Shown one piece after another: positions 44,773 through 53,813 of a DNA stretch of 64,000 nucleotides (position 1 is the first letter of the stretch; each line of letters opens with the position of its first letter). The notes beneath the pieces were generated by a model. The model was given only the letters and a program-made list of their open reading frames with translations, was not told the origin of the DNA and did no database searches. A program made the translations under genes and the position numbers. Location: NCBI RefSeq assembly GCF_000725805.1, contig NZ_JOFT01000031.1:22645-86644 (forward strand), in the 5' to 3' direction. The stretch is from Streptomyces xanthophaeus (lineage in GTDB: Bacteria; Actinomycetota; Actinomycetes; Streptomycetales; Streptomycetaceae).

Positions 44773-45410
44773 CAGGGGGCACCTCCCAGCGGTGGCCGGG
44801 GGACGGCCCCCCGGCCCCGTCCGGCGGAGACCAGCTCGATGATCCGGCGGGCGAAGAGGTGGTGGTGGGCGCCGGTGCGGCCGGTGACCAGGTCCCCGTC
44901 GACGACCACGTCCTCGTCCACGTACTGCGCGCCCATGTTCCGCACGTCACCGATGAGGTTGTTGTGGCACACCACCTTGCGGCCCCGGATCTTGTCCGGG
45001 ATGGAGGAGGCCAGCCACATGCCGTGGCAGATGATCCCCTTGAGGACTGATCGCTCCTCGAAGGCCCGGCGCAGCAGCTCCGTCGCCGGGGCCAGCCGGT
45101 CCACGTCCTCGGTGTAGCGCAGCCGGTCGGCCACCATGCCCGAGGGCACGATGATCGCCGCGTACCGGCGCAGGTCCTCGTCGCTCAGCCCCTCCAGGGA
45201 CAGGCTGGCGGTGAAGGGCGCCCGGTACTCGTGGCCGGCGAAGGTGATGGACTCGTTGCCCCACAGCCGGGTCAGGAAGTCGACCTCGGCGCCCTCCTCC
45301 GCGAACCGGTGCTGGTAGTAGAAGACCTCGGGCTCGTAGAAGTCGCTCTCGATCAGGACCGCGATCCGGGTCCCGGACAGCGCGCCCTCGCGCAGGACCG
45401 CATCAGGCAC
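44772..45410 (-). CDS. DJ-1/PfpI family protein, copy 2
   Basis: A 212-residue DJ-1/PfpI protein with nucleophile cysteine in I-I-C-H-G-M-W and an A-I-I-V-P-S-G strand before it. This form is closest to PfpI/YhbO-like protease or deglycase proteins. The GTG at 45410 overlaps the end of the GMC oxidoreductase gene by 8 nt. Confidence 0.8.
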   Translation of the reverse strand: MPDAVLREGALSGTRIAVLIESDFYEPEVFYYQHRFAEEGAEVDFLTRLWGNESITFAGHEYRAPFTASLSLEGLSDEDLRRYAAIIVPSGMVADRLRYTEDVDRLAPATELLRRAFEERSVLKGIICHGMWLASSIPDKIRGRKVVCHNNLIGDVRNMGAQYVDEDVVVDGDLVTGRTGAHHHLFARRIIELVSAGRGRGAVPRPPLGGAP

Positions 45411-47016
45411 GGGACACCCCCTTCAGGAAGTCCGCCGCGCGCTCGGCGATCATCGCGATGGCGGTGTGGCAGTTGCCCGACGGGACGGCGGGCATCACGC
45501 TGGCGTCGACGACGCGCAGGTTCCGTACGCCGTGCACCCGCAGCTCGGGGTCGACGACCGAGAGGTCGTCGATGCCCATGCGGCAGGACCCGGCCTGGTG
45601 GTGGTAGCTCTCGGACTTCTGCTTCACGAAGGTCCGCAGGTCCTCGTCGGAGACGTAACCGGGTCCCGGCTGGAGCTCCTGCTTGTACCAGGGCGAGAAG
45701 GCCGAGGTCGCGAAGATGTCCCGGGCGATCTTCACGCCCTGCACCATCCGCTCCAGGTCCCAGCGGTCGCCCAGGTAGTTCGGGTTGATCAGCGGGTGGG
45801 CCAGCGGGTCGGCGCTCGCCAGCCTGATCCAGCCGCGCGAGACCGGCCGTACGACTCCGGGCAGGATGGACACCGTGTTCGGGTGGTCCTGGCCGACGAT
45901 CACGTCGAAGGGCACGTGGACGAAGGCGATCTGCAGGTCCGGCGCGGGCAGACCGGGCTGCGAGGACAGGAACAGAGCGCTCTCGGACAGGTTCTGCGCC
46001 GGCGGCGGGAGCTCCTGGGTGACCTCGGCCATCAGCCCGGTCAGGACGTGGTTGTGGAAGTTCTCGCCGACGCCGGGCAGGGCGGCGGTGACCGCGATGC
46101 CGTGCTCGCGCAGCTGCTCGGGGTGGCCGATGCCGGAGAGCAGCAGCAGCTTCGGGGACTCGATCGCCCCCGCCGCCACGATCACCTCCCGGCGGGCCCG
46201 TACGGTGTGCTGCCCGGGCGCCGCCGCGCTGCTGTGGCCGTCCCGGACGGTGCGGCCCGGGAAGTCGGCGGGGGGCTGGAGCTGGACGTACTCGACGCCC
46301 GTGCAGGTGTCCCCGTCGAAGAGCAGGCGGCTGCTCTGCGCATTGGTGCGCAGGGTCAGGTTGGGCCGTTCCAGCGCCGGCTCCAGATAGGCGGCGAGAA
46401 CGCCCTGGCGGCGGCCGTCGGCCACGTCGATGTGGTGCCAGCCGGTGCCGAAGAGGCCGCGCCGGGGTCCGTCGGTGTTGAAGTCGGCGATCTCCTGGTG
46501 GCCCAGTTCGACGGAGGCGTCGATGAAGGCGCGGGAGACCGGGTTGGGACCGTGCTGACCGGCGTTGGTGATCCGCTGCGGCCCTCGGGTCCCGGTGGCG
46601 GGTCCGGTGGCGTCCTCCTGGCCCTCCAGCAGGGCGAAGTACGGGAGCACGTCCTCGTGGGCCCAGCCGGCGGCGCCCTGGTAGGCCCAGTTGTCGAAGT
46701 CCGAGGCGTGGCCCCGGATGTGCATCATGATGTAGAGGTTGCTGCTGCCGCCGGGGGCCTTGCCGCGCGGTTCGTAGGTGCGGCGGCCGTCCAGGCCGGG
46801 CTGCGGGACGCTGGTGTAGCCCCAGTCCACGGGCCCGCCGAGCAGCTTGTACCAGGAGGACGGGTCGTCCACCTCGGGCGGGATGCGGGAGCCGCCCGCC
46901 TCCAGGACCAGGACGGAGACGTCCGGGTCCTCGGAGAGGCGTCGGGCCAGGACACTGCCCGCGGTGCCGGATCCCACGACGATGTAGTCGTACTCTTCGG
47001 TTTCTGAGACGCCCAC
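45403..47016 (-). CDS. GMC family oxidoreductase
   Basis: A 537-residue FAD enzyme of the glucose-methanol-choline family. The N-terminal V-G-S-G-T-A-G-S-V-L and L-E-A-G-G motifs bind FAD; G-G-S-S-N-L-Y matches the first GMC signature; the active site H is in H-H-Q-A-G-S-C-R-M-G, with V-P-S-G-N-C-H-T-A at the C-terminus. It oxidises a primary alcohol to aldehyde, like choline dehydrogenase. Start at GTG 47016. Downstream aldehyde dehydrogenase would complete the oxidation to an acid (inference). Confidence 0.88.
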   Translation of the reverse strand: MGVSETEEYDYIVVGSGTAGSVLARRLSEDPDVSVLVLEAGGSRIPPEVDDPSSWYKLLGGPVDWGYTSVPQPGLDGRRTYEPRGKAPGGSSNLYIMMHIRGHASDFDNWAYQGAAGWAHEDVLPYFALLEGQEDATGPATGTRGPQRITNAGQHGPNPVSRAFIDASVELGHQEIADFNTDGPRRGLFGTGWHHIDVADGRRQGVLAAYLEPALERPNLTLRTNAQSSRLLFDGDTCTGVEYVQLQPPADFPGRTVRDGHSSAAAPGQHTVRARREVIVAAGAIESPKLLLLSGIGHPEQLREHGIAVTAALPGVGENFHNHVLTGLMAEVTQELPPPAQNLSESALFLSSQPGLPAPDLQIAFVHVPFDVIVGQDHPNTVSILPGVVRPVSRGWIRLASADPLAHPLINPNYLGDRWDLERMVQGVKIARDIFATSAFSPWYKQELQPGPGYVSDEDLRTFVKQKSESYHHQAGSCRMGIDDLSVVDPELRVHGVRNLRVVDASVMPAVPSGNCHTAIAMIAERAADFLKGVSRA

Positions 47017-47028
47017 GATGCCGCCCCC

Positions 47029-47409
47029 TCAGCCCTGGCTCAGCACCTGGAAGGGGACGGTGTCGTGGTAGTTCGCCATGTAGGCGATCTTTCCGTCCAC
47101 GATCCGGAAGAAGTTCATGACCTCGGCCTCGATGGCCTCGCCGGAGGCGCTCACGGCGCTCAGGTGGGAGACGGCCGCGGCCTTCTCCCCGTCGACGAGG
47201 AAGTGCACGGGCTCGTTCCGGAACACCCGGTACATGGTGCCCATGCCCTTCATCATCGAACGCAGCACCTCCAGGCCCTCGATGTGGCCGGCCAGCTGCT
47301 CGTCCATGACCTGGTCGTCGGCGAACAGGTCGCACCAGCGGTCCCAGTCCCCGGCGTTGGCGTACTCGTAGTACTTCTCAAGGATCTGCTCGGCGTCCAT
47401 CGCGCTCAT
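47029..47409 (-). CDS. NTF2-like protein 1 of 3
   Basis: A 126-residue NTF2/SnoaL-like protein with the pattern Y-A-N-A-G-D-W-D-R-W-C-D-L-F-A-D-D and a beta-rich second half. The first ATG sits directly after GGGGG; the in-frame ATG at 47400 has better spacing and may be the real start. It lies 12 nt before the GMC gene. Function unknown. Confidence 0.75.
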   Translation of the reverse strand: MSAMDAEQILEKYYEYANAGDWDRWCDLFADDQVMDEQLAGHIEGLEVLRSMMKGMGTMYRVFRNEPVHFLVDGEKAAAVSHLSAVSASGEAIEAEVMNFFRIVDGKIAYMANYHDTVPFQVLSQG

Positions 47410-47413
47410 CCCC

Positions 47414-47869
47414 CTATCGGTCCCTGCGGGTTCCGTCGGGCGCGAACGGCGCCCAGAACTGGCTGAAGGCGGAGGCGGTGTCGCCGAAGAGGCCGTCGCG
47501 GCCCTCGACGATCCGGCCGTCCTGCCACCGCATGTAGTGGAAGACCGGGTAGTCCATCCGCTCGTACGGGGACCCGCTCCCCGGCTCCGCGCCGTCCCGC
47601 ACGGCGACGTTGCGGCACACGTCGGCGCTGCAGTCCTCGCCGACGAGGACGGCTTCCAGGTCCATCCGGAAGGTGCCGCCCGTGAGCTTGTGGGTCTGCC
47701 CCATCAGCTCCAGGAAGGCGTCCAGGCTCTCGTACCAGCCGGCGAGCGGGTGGTTGCCGGGCACCAGCCAGCGCAGGTCCTCGGAGTAGTACTCCAGGAT
47801 GCGCGCGCGGTCACCGGAACCGAGGGCGGCGTAGGCCGCCCGGACCCGGTCCGCTGTCACTTCGGTCAT
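47414..47869 (-). CDS. NTF2-like protein 2 of 3
   Basis: A 151-residue NTF2/SnoaL-like protein (R-A-A-Y-A-A-L-G-S-G-D, Y-Y-S-E-D-L-R-W-L-V-P-G-N-H). The start at ATG 47869 has AAGGAG 8 nt upstream; the frame to 48010 overlaps the preceding gene and is not supported. Stops 4 nt before NTF2-like 1. Confidence 0.77.
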   Translation of the reverse strand: MTEVTADRVRAAYAALGSGDRARILEYYSEDLRWLVPGNHPLAGWYESLDAFLELMGQTHKLTGGTFRMDLEAVLVGEDCSADVCRNVAVRDGAEPGSGSPYERMDYPVFHYMRWQDGRIVEGRDGLFGDTASAFSQFWAPFAPDGTRRDR

Positions 47870-47892
47870 CGTCGCTTCTCCTTCGCCGGCGC

Positions 47893-48327
47893 TCAGAGCG
47901 AACCGGAACCGGGCATCGGCGCCAGGTCGTTGACGGTGTACTGCTTGATCAGCGGCCCGTCCGGGCCCGCGACGACGGTCCAGGTCTGGTCGGCGTCGAA
48001 GCCGAGCCACTGACTGCGCGCGCCCGGCGGGTCCCAGATCTTGGCCTGCCAGTTGACGAGGACCCGCACGACCGCGCGGTCGCCCTCGATGACGGGCTCG
48101 ACCTTGGTGACCGTGTGCACCTCGTCGAAGAACCGGTTGGTGACGGCCTCGTACCAGCGGCCGAAGCCCTCGTGTCCGAGGAAGGTGTCCTCGGGGACCT
48201 TGAACTCCAGGTCCTCGGTGATCAGGGCGAGCACCTCGTCCAGCCCCACGTGCCGGTCCAGTGCGACGTACCAGTCCTCGGCGAAACTGCGGATCGCGTC
48301 CTCGGTCAACTGCCGCTCGGCGGGCAT
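47893..48327 (-). CDS. NTF2-like protein 3 of 3
   Basis: A 144-residue NTF2/SnoaL-like protein (W-Y-V-A-L-D-R-H-V-G-L-D-E-V-L-A-L-I, E-F-K-V-P-E). GGAGGAG precedes its ATG. The three tandem genes differ in sequence, so they are not recent duplicates; they may form a hetero-oligomer or act on related molecules. Confidence 0.77.
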   Translation of the reverse strand: MPAERQLTEDAIRSFAEDWYVALDRHVGLDEVLALITEDLEFKVPEDTFLGHEGFGRWYEAVTNRFFDEVHTVTKVEPVIEGDRAVVRVLVNWQAKIWDPPGARSQWLGFDADQTWTVVAGPDGPLIKQYTVNDLAPMPGSGSL

Positions 48328-48376
48328 GCGCTCTCCTCCTGCTTCCGTGTGTTGCGTGCTGCGTGCGTGCTCCGGT

Positions 48377-50020
48377 TCAGATCTGGACGTCGACGAGGAA
48401 CGGCCCGGGGTGCGCCAGCATCCGGCCCACGGCGGCGACCGCCTCGTCCGGCTTCTCCACCCGCATCCCGCCGGCGCCCAGCGAGCGGGCCAGCCCGGCG
48501 AAGTCGATCTCCGGGTGCGAGAGGTCGAAGGAGCCCGGGAAGCCGTGCTCGGGGATGTCCCGCTCCCGCCAGTACTGGGCGATGTTGTCGTCCAGCAGCC
48601 GGTACTTGCGGTTGTTGCAGACCACGAACTTGGCGTCGATGCCGTGCCGGGCAGCGGTCCACAGCGCCTGGTACGTGTACATCGACCCGCCGTCCCCGGC
48701 GAAGCCGACGACCAGCCGGTCCGGCCGGGCGAGCTTCGCCCCGACCGCGCCCGGGAAGCCCACGCCCAGCGAGCCGCCGCGGGTGAGGTGGTAGTCGCCC
48801 GGCCGCTCCGGCGGCAGGTACCTGGTGACCAGCGGGGAGGTGGTCAGCGCCTCGTCGAAGACGATGAGGTCCTTGCCCGTGCGCTCCGCCAGGGTCCGCA
48901 GGAAGACGGCCATCGGCGTGCCGTCGTCCGCGGCCGCCCGTTCCTCGCGGGCCCGCTCCCGGGTCCGTACGTCGAGCCGGGCGGCCGCGGCGGCCCGCTG
49001 CTGCGGGGTGAGCCGCTGCTCCAGTACGCCGGCCAGCGCGCGCAGCGCCTGCCGGGGATCCGCGGCGAGGCCGAGGTCCACGGGGTGGTTCTTGGCGATC
49101 TCGTAGGCGTTGAGGTCGATGTGGACGACCTTCGCGCCCGGCCGGAAGGGGCTCTCCAACTCGGGGAACACCTCCGGGAAGACGTAGGTGCCGACGATCA
49201 GCACCCCGTCGGCCTCCCCGATCAGCTCCTTGCTGTGCGGGCCGAACATGTGGCCGCTCTGGCCGCGCCGCAGCGGGTGCGACGCCGCGATGTTCACCTC
49301 GGAGGAGTCGACCTCGTACACGTCGGCGCCCAGCAGCTCGGCGACGGCGGCGAGTTCGGCCTGTGCCCCGGAGAGCGAGACCCCGTCCCCGATGAGGAGG
49401 ACCGGCTTCCGGGCGGGGGCGAGCAGCTCGGCCGCCCGCCCCACCGAGGCCGGGGAGGGCGCCACGTCCGTGAGCGGCACCGTGGTGGGCAGGACGGGCT
49501 CGGAGTTGAGCTCGTCCAGCACGTCCATCGGAAGCGCCACGAACACCGGTCCGCGGGGCGGGGTGAGCGCGATCTTCACGGCCCGCCGGATGGTGCGCAG
49601 CACCGAGTGCCGGTCGGTGACCCGGGTCGCGTACTTGGTCACCGGCTTGGCCATGGCCACCAGGTCGGACGCCATCTGCGCGTCCATGGCGTCGTAGCGC
49701 ACCCCGGCGTCACCGGCGACCACGACGAGCGGGGTGTGGCCGCGCAGCGACTGGTAGAGCATCCCTATGCCGTTGCCCAGCCCCACCCCGGAGTGCAGTT
49801 GGAGCAGGGCCGCGCCGCCGGTGGCCCGGGCGTAGCCGTCGGCGATGCCGGCGGCCACGGTCTCCTGGAGGGCGAGGACGTACTGGAAGTCCTCCGCCGC
49901 GTCCACGGCGTCGAGGAATCCCTGTTCCACCGTCCCCGGATTTCCGAACATCACATTCAGGCCGTCGGCCTTGAACTGCTCGATCAGCCTTTCCCGTCCG
50001 GGAGTGGCTCCGGTATTCAT
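48377..50020 (-). CDS. Thiamine diphosphate-dependent 2-oxoacid decarboxylase (benzoylformate decarboxylase/ALS-like)
   Basis: A 547-residue ThDP enzyme with the three domains of the decarboxylase/acetolactate synthase family. The cofactor-activating glutamate is E53 in L-A-L-Q-E-T-V-A-A-G; the diphosphate motif G-D-G-G-S-M-Y runs to N-N-R-K-Y. No FAD-binding Arg cluster typical of acetolactate synthase was noted, so a decarboxylase (2-oxo acid to aldehyde) is preferred. The ATG at 50020 has GAGGGGGAG upstream; the frame to 50407 is an artefact overlapping DJ-1 copy 3. Confidence 0.82.
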   Translation of the reverse strand: MNTGATPGRERLIEQFKADGLNVMFGNPGTVEQGFLDAVDAAEDFQYVLALQETVAAGIADGYARATGGAALLQLHSGVGLGNGIGMLYQSLRGHTPLVVVAGDAGVRYDAMDAQMASDLVAMAKPVTKYATRVTDRHSVLRTIRRAVKIALTPPRGPVFVALPMDVLDELNSEPVLPTTVPLTDVAPSPASVGRAAELLAPARKPVLLIGDGVSLSGAQAELAAVAELLGADVYEVDSSEVNIAASHPLRRGQSGHMFGPHSKELIGEADGVLIVGTYVFPEVFPELESPFRPGAKVVHIDLNAYEIAKNHPVDLGLAADPRQALRALAGVLEQRLTPQQRAAAAARLDVRTRERAREERAAADDGTPMAVFLRTLAERTGKDLIVFDEALTTSPLVTRYLPPERPGDYHLTRGGSLGVGFPGAVGAKLARPDRLVVGFAGDGGSMYTYQALWTAARHGIDAKFVVCNNRKYRLLDDNIAQYWRERDIPEHGFPGSFDLSHPEIDFAGLARSLGAGGMRVEKPDEAVAAVGRMLAHPGPFLVDVQI

Positions 50021-50064
50021 CGAACTCCCCCTCAGTCTCTCCGTCGACCCTGCACCCGCCGGAA

Positions 50065-50889
50065 TTACCAGCCGTATCGGGTGAGACCGTCCTCCAGGAC
50101 TTCCACGATCTTCTGCCCCGTGAGATAGGAATCGGGGGTGGAACGTCCGGTGACGAAGGGGAAGTCGACGATGACCGAGACCGGCTTGCCGAAATTCCCG
50201 TGGTACGCGCCGCGCGGGCCCGTGGCATCGCGCAGGATGTATTCCAGCGGGTACGGTGGCGGCCCCATGTTGAAGTCGGTACCGAGGAATCCGGTGCCGT
50301 CCTTGTAGTCGTACTCCTTGCAGTGGCCGGTCACGTGCTTGCCCCAGATGATGCTCTTGCGGTCGCTCCAGTCCCGGGCGAACGCCAGGCAGGCGACCCC
50401 GTAGCACTCCGCGGCGACGACCTTGCCGGCCTTCTCGAAGGCCAGGATCAGGGCGTGCACCCGCTCGTTGTTGGCGAGGTCGGCGATCGGTCCGCTTCCG
50501 CCGACGATCAGGATCGCGTCGTAGCCGTCGATGTCGGCGTCGAGCTTGTCCAGGTCGCGGTGGTACTGCTCCAGTTTGCGGAGGTAGCCCTCGTCGCTCG
50601 TGTACGGGCGCTCGGGCACCCAGGCCTCGATGTCGAGCGGCGAGTCCAGCCGGCTCGACTGCTCGAACTCCCGGCCCAGCCGGGCGTTCTCCTCCGTGGT
50701 GACCGAGCGTCCCAGCGGAGGGTCGATGTAGGTCGCGTCGAGGCTCGGCGGGAGAGCGTGCGCCCGCTTTCCGGTCGGCGTGGCGAATATGACCTCGTAG
50801 CCCCGCTCATCGAACTTGGATACGGGCCCTATCAGTTCTTCGGCCCAGTAACCGTGTTCGGAGACAATGACCAGAATCTTTCTGCTCAC
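50065..50889 (-). CDS. DJ-1/PfpI family protein, copy 3
   Basis: A 274-residue DJ-1/PfpI protein with nucleophile cysteine in A-A-E-C-Y-G-V-A and an I-L-I-V-G-G-S-G strand. It begins K-I-L-V-I-V-S-E-H-G-Y-W-A-E-E, very like copy 1. GTG at 50889 has GGAGG 6 nt upstream. It is the first gene of the long minus-strand run. Confidence 0.8.
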   Translation of the reverse strand: MSRKILVIVSEHGYWAEELIGPVSKFDERGYEVIFATPTGKRAHALPPSLDATYIDPPLGRSVTTEENARLGREFEQSSRLDSPLDIEAWVPERPYTSDEGYLRKLEQYHRDLDKLDADIDGYDAILIVGGSGPIADLANNERVHALILAFEKAGKVVAAECYGVACLAFARDWSDRKSIIWGKHVTGHCKEYDYKDGTGFLGTDFNMGPPPYPLEYILRDATGPRGAYHGNFGKPVSVIVDFPFVTGRSTPDSYLTGQKIVEVLEDGLTRYGW

Positions 50890-50929
50890 GAATTCCTCCA
50901 GGCGCCGCCTGTTGTCGTTGGCGTCCCCC

Positions 50930-50958
50930 ACACTGGCCGTGCCCGGTGCCTGCGTCAA
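50930..50958 (-). promoter_or_regulatory. Candidate promoter of long minus-strand run
   Basis: On the minus strand TTGACG (plus 50953-50958) and CAGTGT (plus 50930-50935) are 17 nt apart, 41 nt before the DJ-1 GTG. The -35 is an exact fit to TTGACN, the -10 partial. Confidence 0.4.
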
Positions 50959-51009
50959 AGCGCCGGTGTGCGACTTGGTGAGGTAGCGGCCAAGGTCATG
51001 GCATCACCT

Positions 51010-51055
51010 CAGGTAGTCGTCCGCGGACGTCATGAAGTAGCCCCAGGACTACCTG
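51010..51055. promoter_or_regulatory. Nested palindromes in divergent promoter region
   Basis: CAGGTAGTC (51010-51018) and GACTACCTG (51047-51055) are a perfect 9-bp inverted repeat with 28 nt between; a perfect 12-bp palindrome CGTCCGCGGACG (51018-51029) abuts the left arm. AGGTAG appears again at 50981-50986. The location between divergent operons suggests a shared operator. Confidence 0.55.
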
Positions 51056-51166
51056 ACTTCGGCCGAATCACTGAACCATTACAGGAGCTCCGACCTATGG
51101 TCTGACGGGTCAGGAATCGCGGGGCGGCAGGCGCAGGGAACGAGCACGAGGAGAGGGACGGGGACG

Positions 51167-51439
51167 ATGACGATGGACCTGTTGTGCACACACATCGATC
51201 AGATACGTCCGGTGAAACCCGGCACCGAGGGCTGTGAGGAGTGCCTGGCCGCCGGGGACGGCTGGGTGCATCTGCGGATGTGCCTCAGCTGCGGGCACGT
51301 CGGCTGCTGCGACTCCTCGAAGAACCGTCACGCCACCCGGCACTACCGCAGCACCGAGCACCCCATCGCGGCCTCCTACGAGCCCGGTGAGGACTGGGCC
51401 TGGTGCTACGCCGACCAGCTGATGCTGGACCCCGCGTGA
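51167..51439 (+). CDS. UBP-type zinc finger protein
   Basis: A 90-residue protein made almost only of a zinc-finger UBP domain (C-T-H, C-E-E-C, C-L-S-C-G-H-V-G-C-C, H-A-T-R-H-Y, H-P-I). In eukaryotes this domain binds the ubiquitin C-terminus; bacteria have no ubiquitin, and such proteins often pair with flavoprotein reductases. Its stop overlaps the next gene (GTGA), so they are co-translated. Confidence 0.88.
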   Translation: MTMDLLCTHIDQIRPVKPGTEGCEECLAAGDGWVHLRMCLSCGHVGCCDSSKNRHATRHYRSTEHPIAASYEPGEDWAWCYADQLMLDPA

Positions 51440-53172
51440 GCGCGCCCGCGGACCGCGCCGCCGCCCCCGCCACCGGCCCCTCGGCCCGGGCCGAGGCCGA
51501 GCGCGCGGAGAACCGCAAGCCCGTGATCCTGGCCGTGGACGACGACCCGCAGGTGCTCCGGGCCGTGCGCCGCGACCTGCGCAGCGCCTACGGCGACCGC
51601 TACCGGGTGCTCGGGGCCTCCTCGGCGGCCGACGCCCTGAAGATCCTGGACTCCCTCGACGAACGCGGCCACGACCCGGCCCTGTTCCTGGTGGACCAGC
51701 GGATGCCGGACGTGACCGGAGTGGAGTTCCTGCTGGAGGCGGTCAGCCGTTTCCCGGACGCCCGCCGCGTACTGCTGACGGCCTACGCGGAGACGGACGC
51801 GGCCATCACCGCGATCAACCGGGTCCGGCTGGACTACTACCTGCTCAAGCCCTGGGACCCGCCGCACGAGCGGCTCTTCCCGGTCCTGGACGACCTGCTG
51901 TCGGACTGGCTGGCCACCTACCGTCCGGCCTACGACGGGATCATCGTCGCCGGCCACCTGGTCTCCCCCGGCACCCACGCCGTCCGGGACTTCTTCACCC
52001 GCAACGGCCAGCCGTTCCGCTTCCTGAACGTGGAGCGGGACCCCGAGGCGCTGACCGTGATCGCCGCCGCCCAGCCGGAGGCGGCGCTCCCCCTGGTCCG
52101 CTTCCCCGACGGGGCGGTCCTCTCCGCCCCGACCGACACCGAGCTCGCCCAGCGCCTCGGCCTGGCCACCACCGCGTCCCGCCCGCACTACGAGTGCGTC
52201 ATCGTCGGCGCGGGCCCGGCGGGCCTGGCGGCCGGGGTGTACGCCGCCTCCGAAGGCCTGTCCACGCTGATGCTGGACTCGCGCGCCCCCGGTGGCCAGG
52301 CCGGCACCTCCAGCCTGATCGAGAACTACCTCGGCTTCCCCTCGGGCCTCTCGGGCGGCGACCTGACCCGCCGGGCCACGATCCAGGCCTCCCGGTTCGG
52401 GGCCGAGATCCTGCATCCGGTGGAGGTGGTCTCGCTGACCCGGGACGACCCGGCGAAGATCCTGACGCTGGCGGACGGTACGGAGATCAGCGCGGAGACG
52501 GTGCTGCTGGCGACCGGGGTCTCGTACAACCGCCTGGACGCCCCCGGCGCCGACCGGTTCGAGGGGGCCGGCCTGTACTACGGCGCCGCGACCACGGAGA
52601 GCTCGGCCTGCATCTCGCAGCACGTGTTCATCGTCGGCGGGGCCAACTCGGCGGGCCAGGCGGCCGTGCACTTCGCCAAGTACGCGGCCCGGGTGACGAT
52701 CCTGGTGCGCGCGCAGTCCCTGGACGCGAGCATGTCCCGCTACCTGATCGACGAGATCGACCGCACCCCGAACATCGAGGTGAAGGTCCGCACCACGGTC
52801 GTCTCCCTGGCCGGTGACGAGCACCTGGAGCGCATCACCCTGCACGACGCGGACACGGGCGAGGACCGGGAGATCGCGGCCCGTTTCATGTTCACCTTCA
52901 TCGGTGCCCGCCCGCACACCGACTGGCTCGCGGGCGTGGTGGAACGCGACGACCACGACTTCGTCCTCACCGGCTCGGACCTGATCGCGAACGGGGGCGA
53001 GCTCCCGGCCGAGTGGAGTCTGGAGCGGGCCCCGTACCCGCTGGAGACGAGCGTCCCCGGCGTGTTCGCGGCGGGCGACGTGCGGGCGCACTCGGTGAAG
53101 CGGGTCGCCTCGGGCGTCGGCGAGGGTGCGATGGCGGTCTCGCTGATCCACCGGTACCGCTCGATGGGCTGA
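51436..53172 (+). CDS. Fused response regulator receiver and thioredoxin reductase-like flavoprotein
   Basis: A 578-residue fusion. The N-terminal receiver (about 28-150) has D35-D36-D37, phospho-acceptor D87 in L-V-D-Q-R-M-P, and a Y-L-L-K-P-W segment. A linker domain leads to a pyridine nucleotide-disulfide-type FAD domain (V-I-V-G-A-G-P-A-G-L-A-A) and NADP motif V-G-G-A-N-S-A-G-Q-A-A. The active-site C-x-x-C of true thioredoxin reductase is missing; only one Cys stands before the NADP motif. So electrons probably go to another acceptor. A histidine kinase must phosphorylate it; the best candidate in the window is the kinase at 27.6-29.1 kb. Confidence 0.9.
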   Translation: MSAPADRAAAPATGPSARAEAERAENRKPVILAVDDDPQVLRAVRRDLRSAYGDRYRVLGASSAADALKILDSLDERGHDPALFLVDQRMPDVTGVEFLLEAVSRFPDARRVLLTAYAETDAAITAINRVRLDYYLLKPWDPPHERLFPVLDDLLSDWLATYRPAYDGIIVAGHLVSPGTHAVRDFFTRNGQPFRFLNVERDPEALTVIAAAQPEAALPLVRFPDGAVLSAPTDTELAQRLGLATTASRPHYECVIVGAGPAGLAAGVYAASEGLSTLMLDSRAPGGQAGTSSLIENYLGFPSGLSGGDLTRRATIQASRFGAEILHPVEVVSLTRDDPAKILTLADGTEISAETVLLATGVSYNRLDAPGADRFEGAGLYYGAATTESSACISQHVFIVGGANSAGQAAVHFAKYAARVTILVRAQSLDASMSRYLIDEIDRTPNIEVKVRTTVVSLAGDEHLERITLHDADTGEDREIAARFMFTFIGARPHTDWLAGVVERDDHDFVLTGSDLIANGGELPAEWSLERAPYPLETSVPGVFAAGDVRAHSVKRVASGVGEGAMAVSLIHRYRSMG

Positions 53173-53231
53173 GAGCGTAACCGGCGCGGCTCCCTTGCGA
53201 TCAAGGCGGCGACGGATGCAACGTTGATTAC

Positions 53232-53741
53232 ATGATTACAGCCGAACAGAGCGAACAACTCCGCGCGTGGTTCGCCGAGCGCCTGCCGGTGGACGTCTAC
53301 GAGTCCCTCGTCTCGGTCACCGCCGACCGCGAGGAGATCACGGTCGTCGGCACCCTCCCGGCGGCCGAGTCGGTCAAGGAGTTCCGCGAACGCACCCGTG
53401 AACAGCGCATCGAGGTGGCCCGCGAGGCCGAGGCGCTCTACCGCCGCAAGGTCGCCTGGGGGGTGCGCTCGGGTGAGGAGACGACGCTCTTCACCCACCT
53501 CGCTGTCCCCGTGATGACCCGGCTGCGCCAGTCCGAGCGCCAGGTGCTCGACACCCTGGTCGCGGGCGGCGTCGCCCGCAGCCGGGCCGACGCCCTGGCC
53601 TGGTGCGTGCGCCTGGTCGGGCGCAACACCGACACCTGGCTGACCGACCTGCGCGACTCCCTGGACAAGGTGCAGCAGGTCCGGGCGCAGGGTCCGGACG
53701 TGTCCGGGGGGACCGACTCCAGGAAGTCAGCGTCCGAATGA
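53232..53741 (+). CDS. Protein of unknown function
   Basis: A 169-residue charged, mainly helical protein without a signal peptide. The C-terminal half with S-E-R-Q-V-L-D-T-L-V-A-G-G-V-A-R-S-R-A-D-A-L could be a ribbon-helix-helix-like fold (weak). No ribosome site precedes the ATG. It is 59 nt after the fusion gene and in the same direction. Confidence 0.6.
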   Translation: MITAEQSEQLRAWFAERLPVDVYESLVSVTADREEITVVGTLPAAESVKEFRERTREQRIEVAREAEALYRRKVAWGVRSGEETTLFTHLAVPVMTRLRQSERQVLDTLVAGGVARSRADALAWCVRLVGRNTDTWLTDLRDSLDKVQQVRAQGPDVSGGTDSRKSASE

Positions 53742-53813
53742 GGAATCCGCCCCACGGCCGCGCATGATCGCGTAAGGCTGGCCGGGACCACCACCCAGGG
53801 AGAGGCACGCACC

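Noticed and set aside
51436..53172. Classical thioredoxin reductase
   Set aside because: No C-x-x-C redox pair; only one cysteine before the NADP-binding motif.
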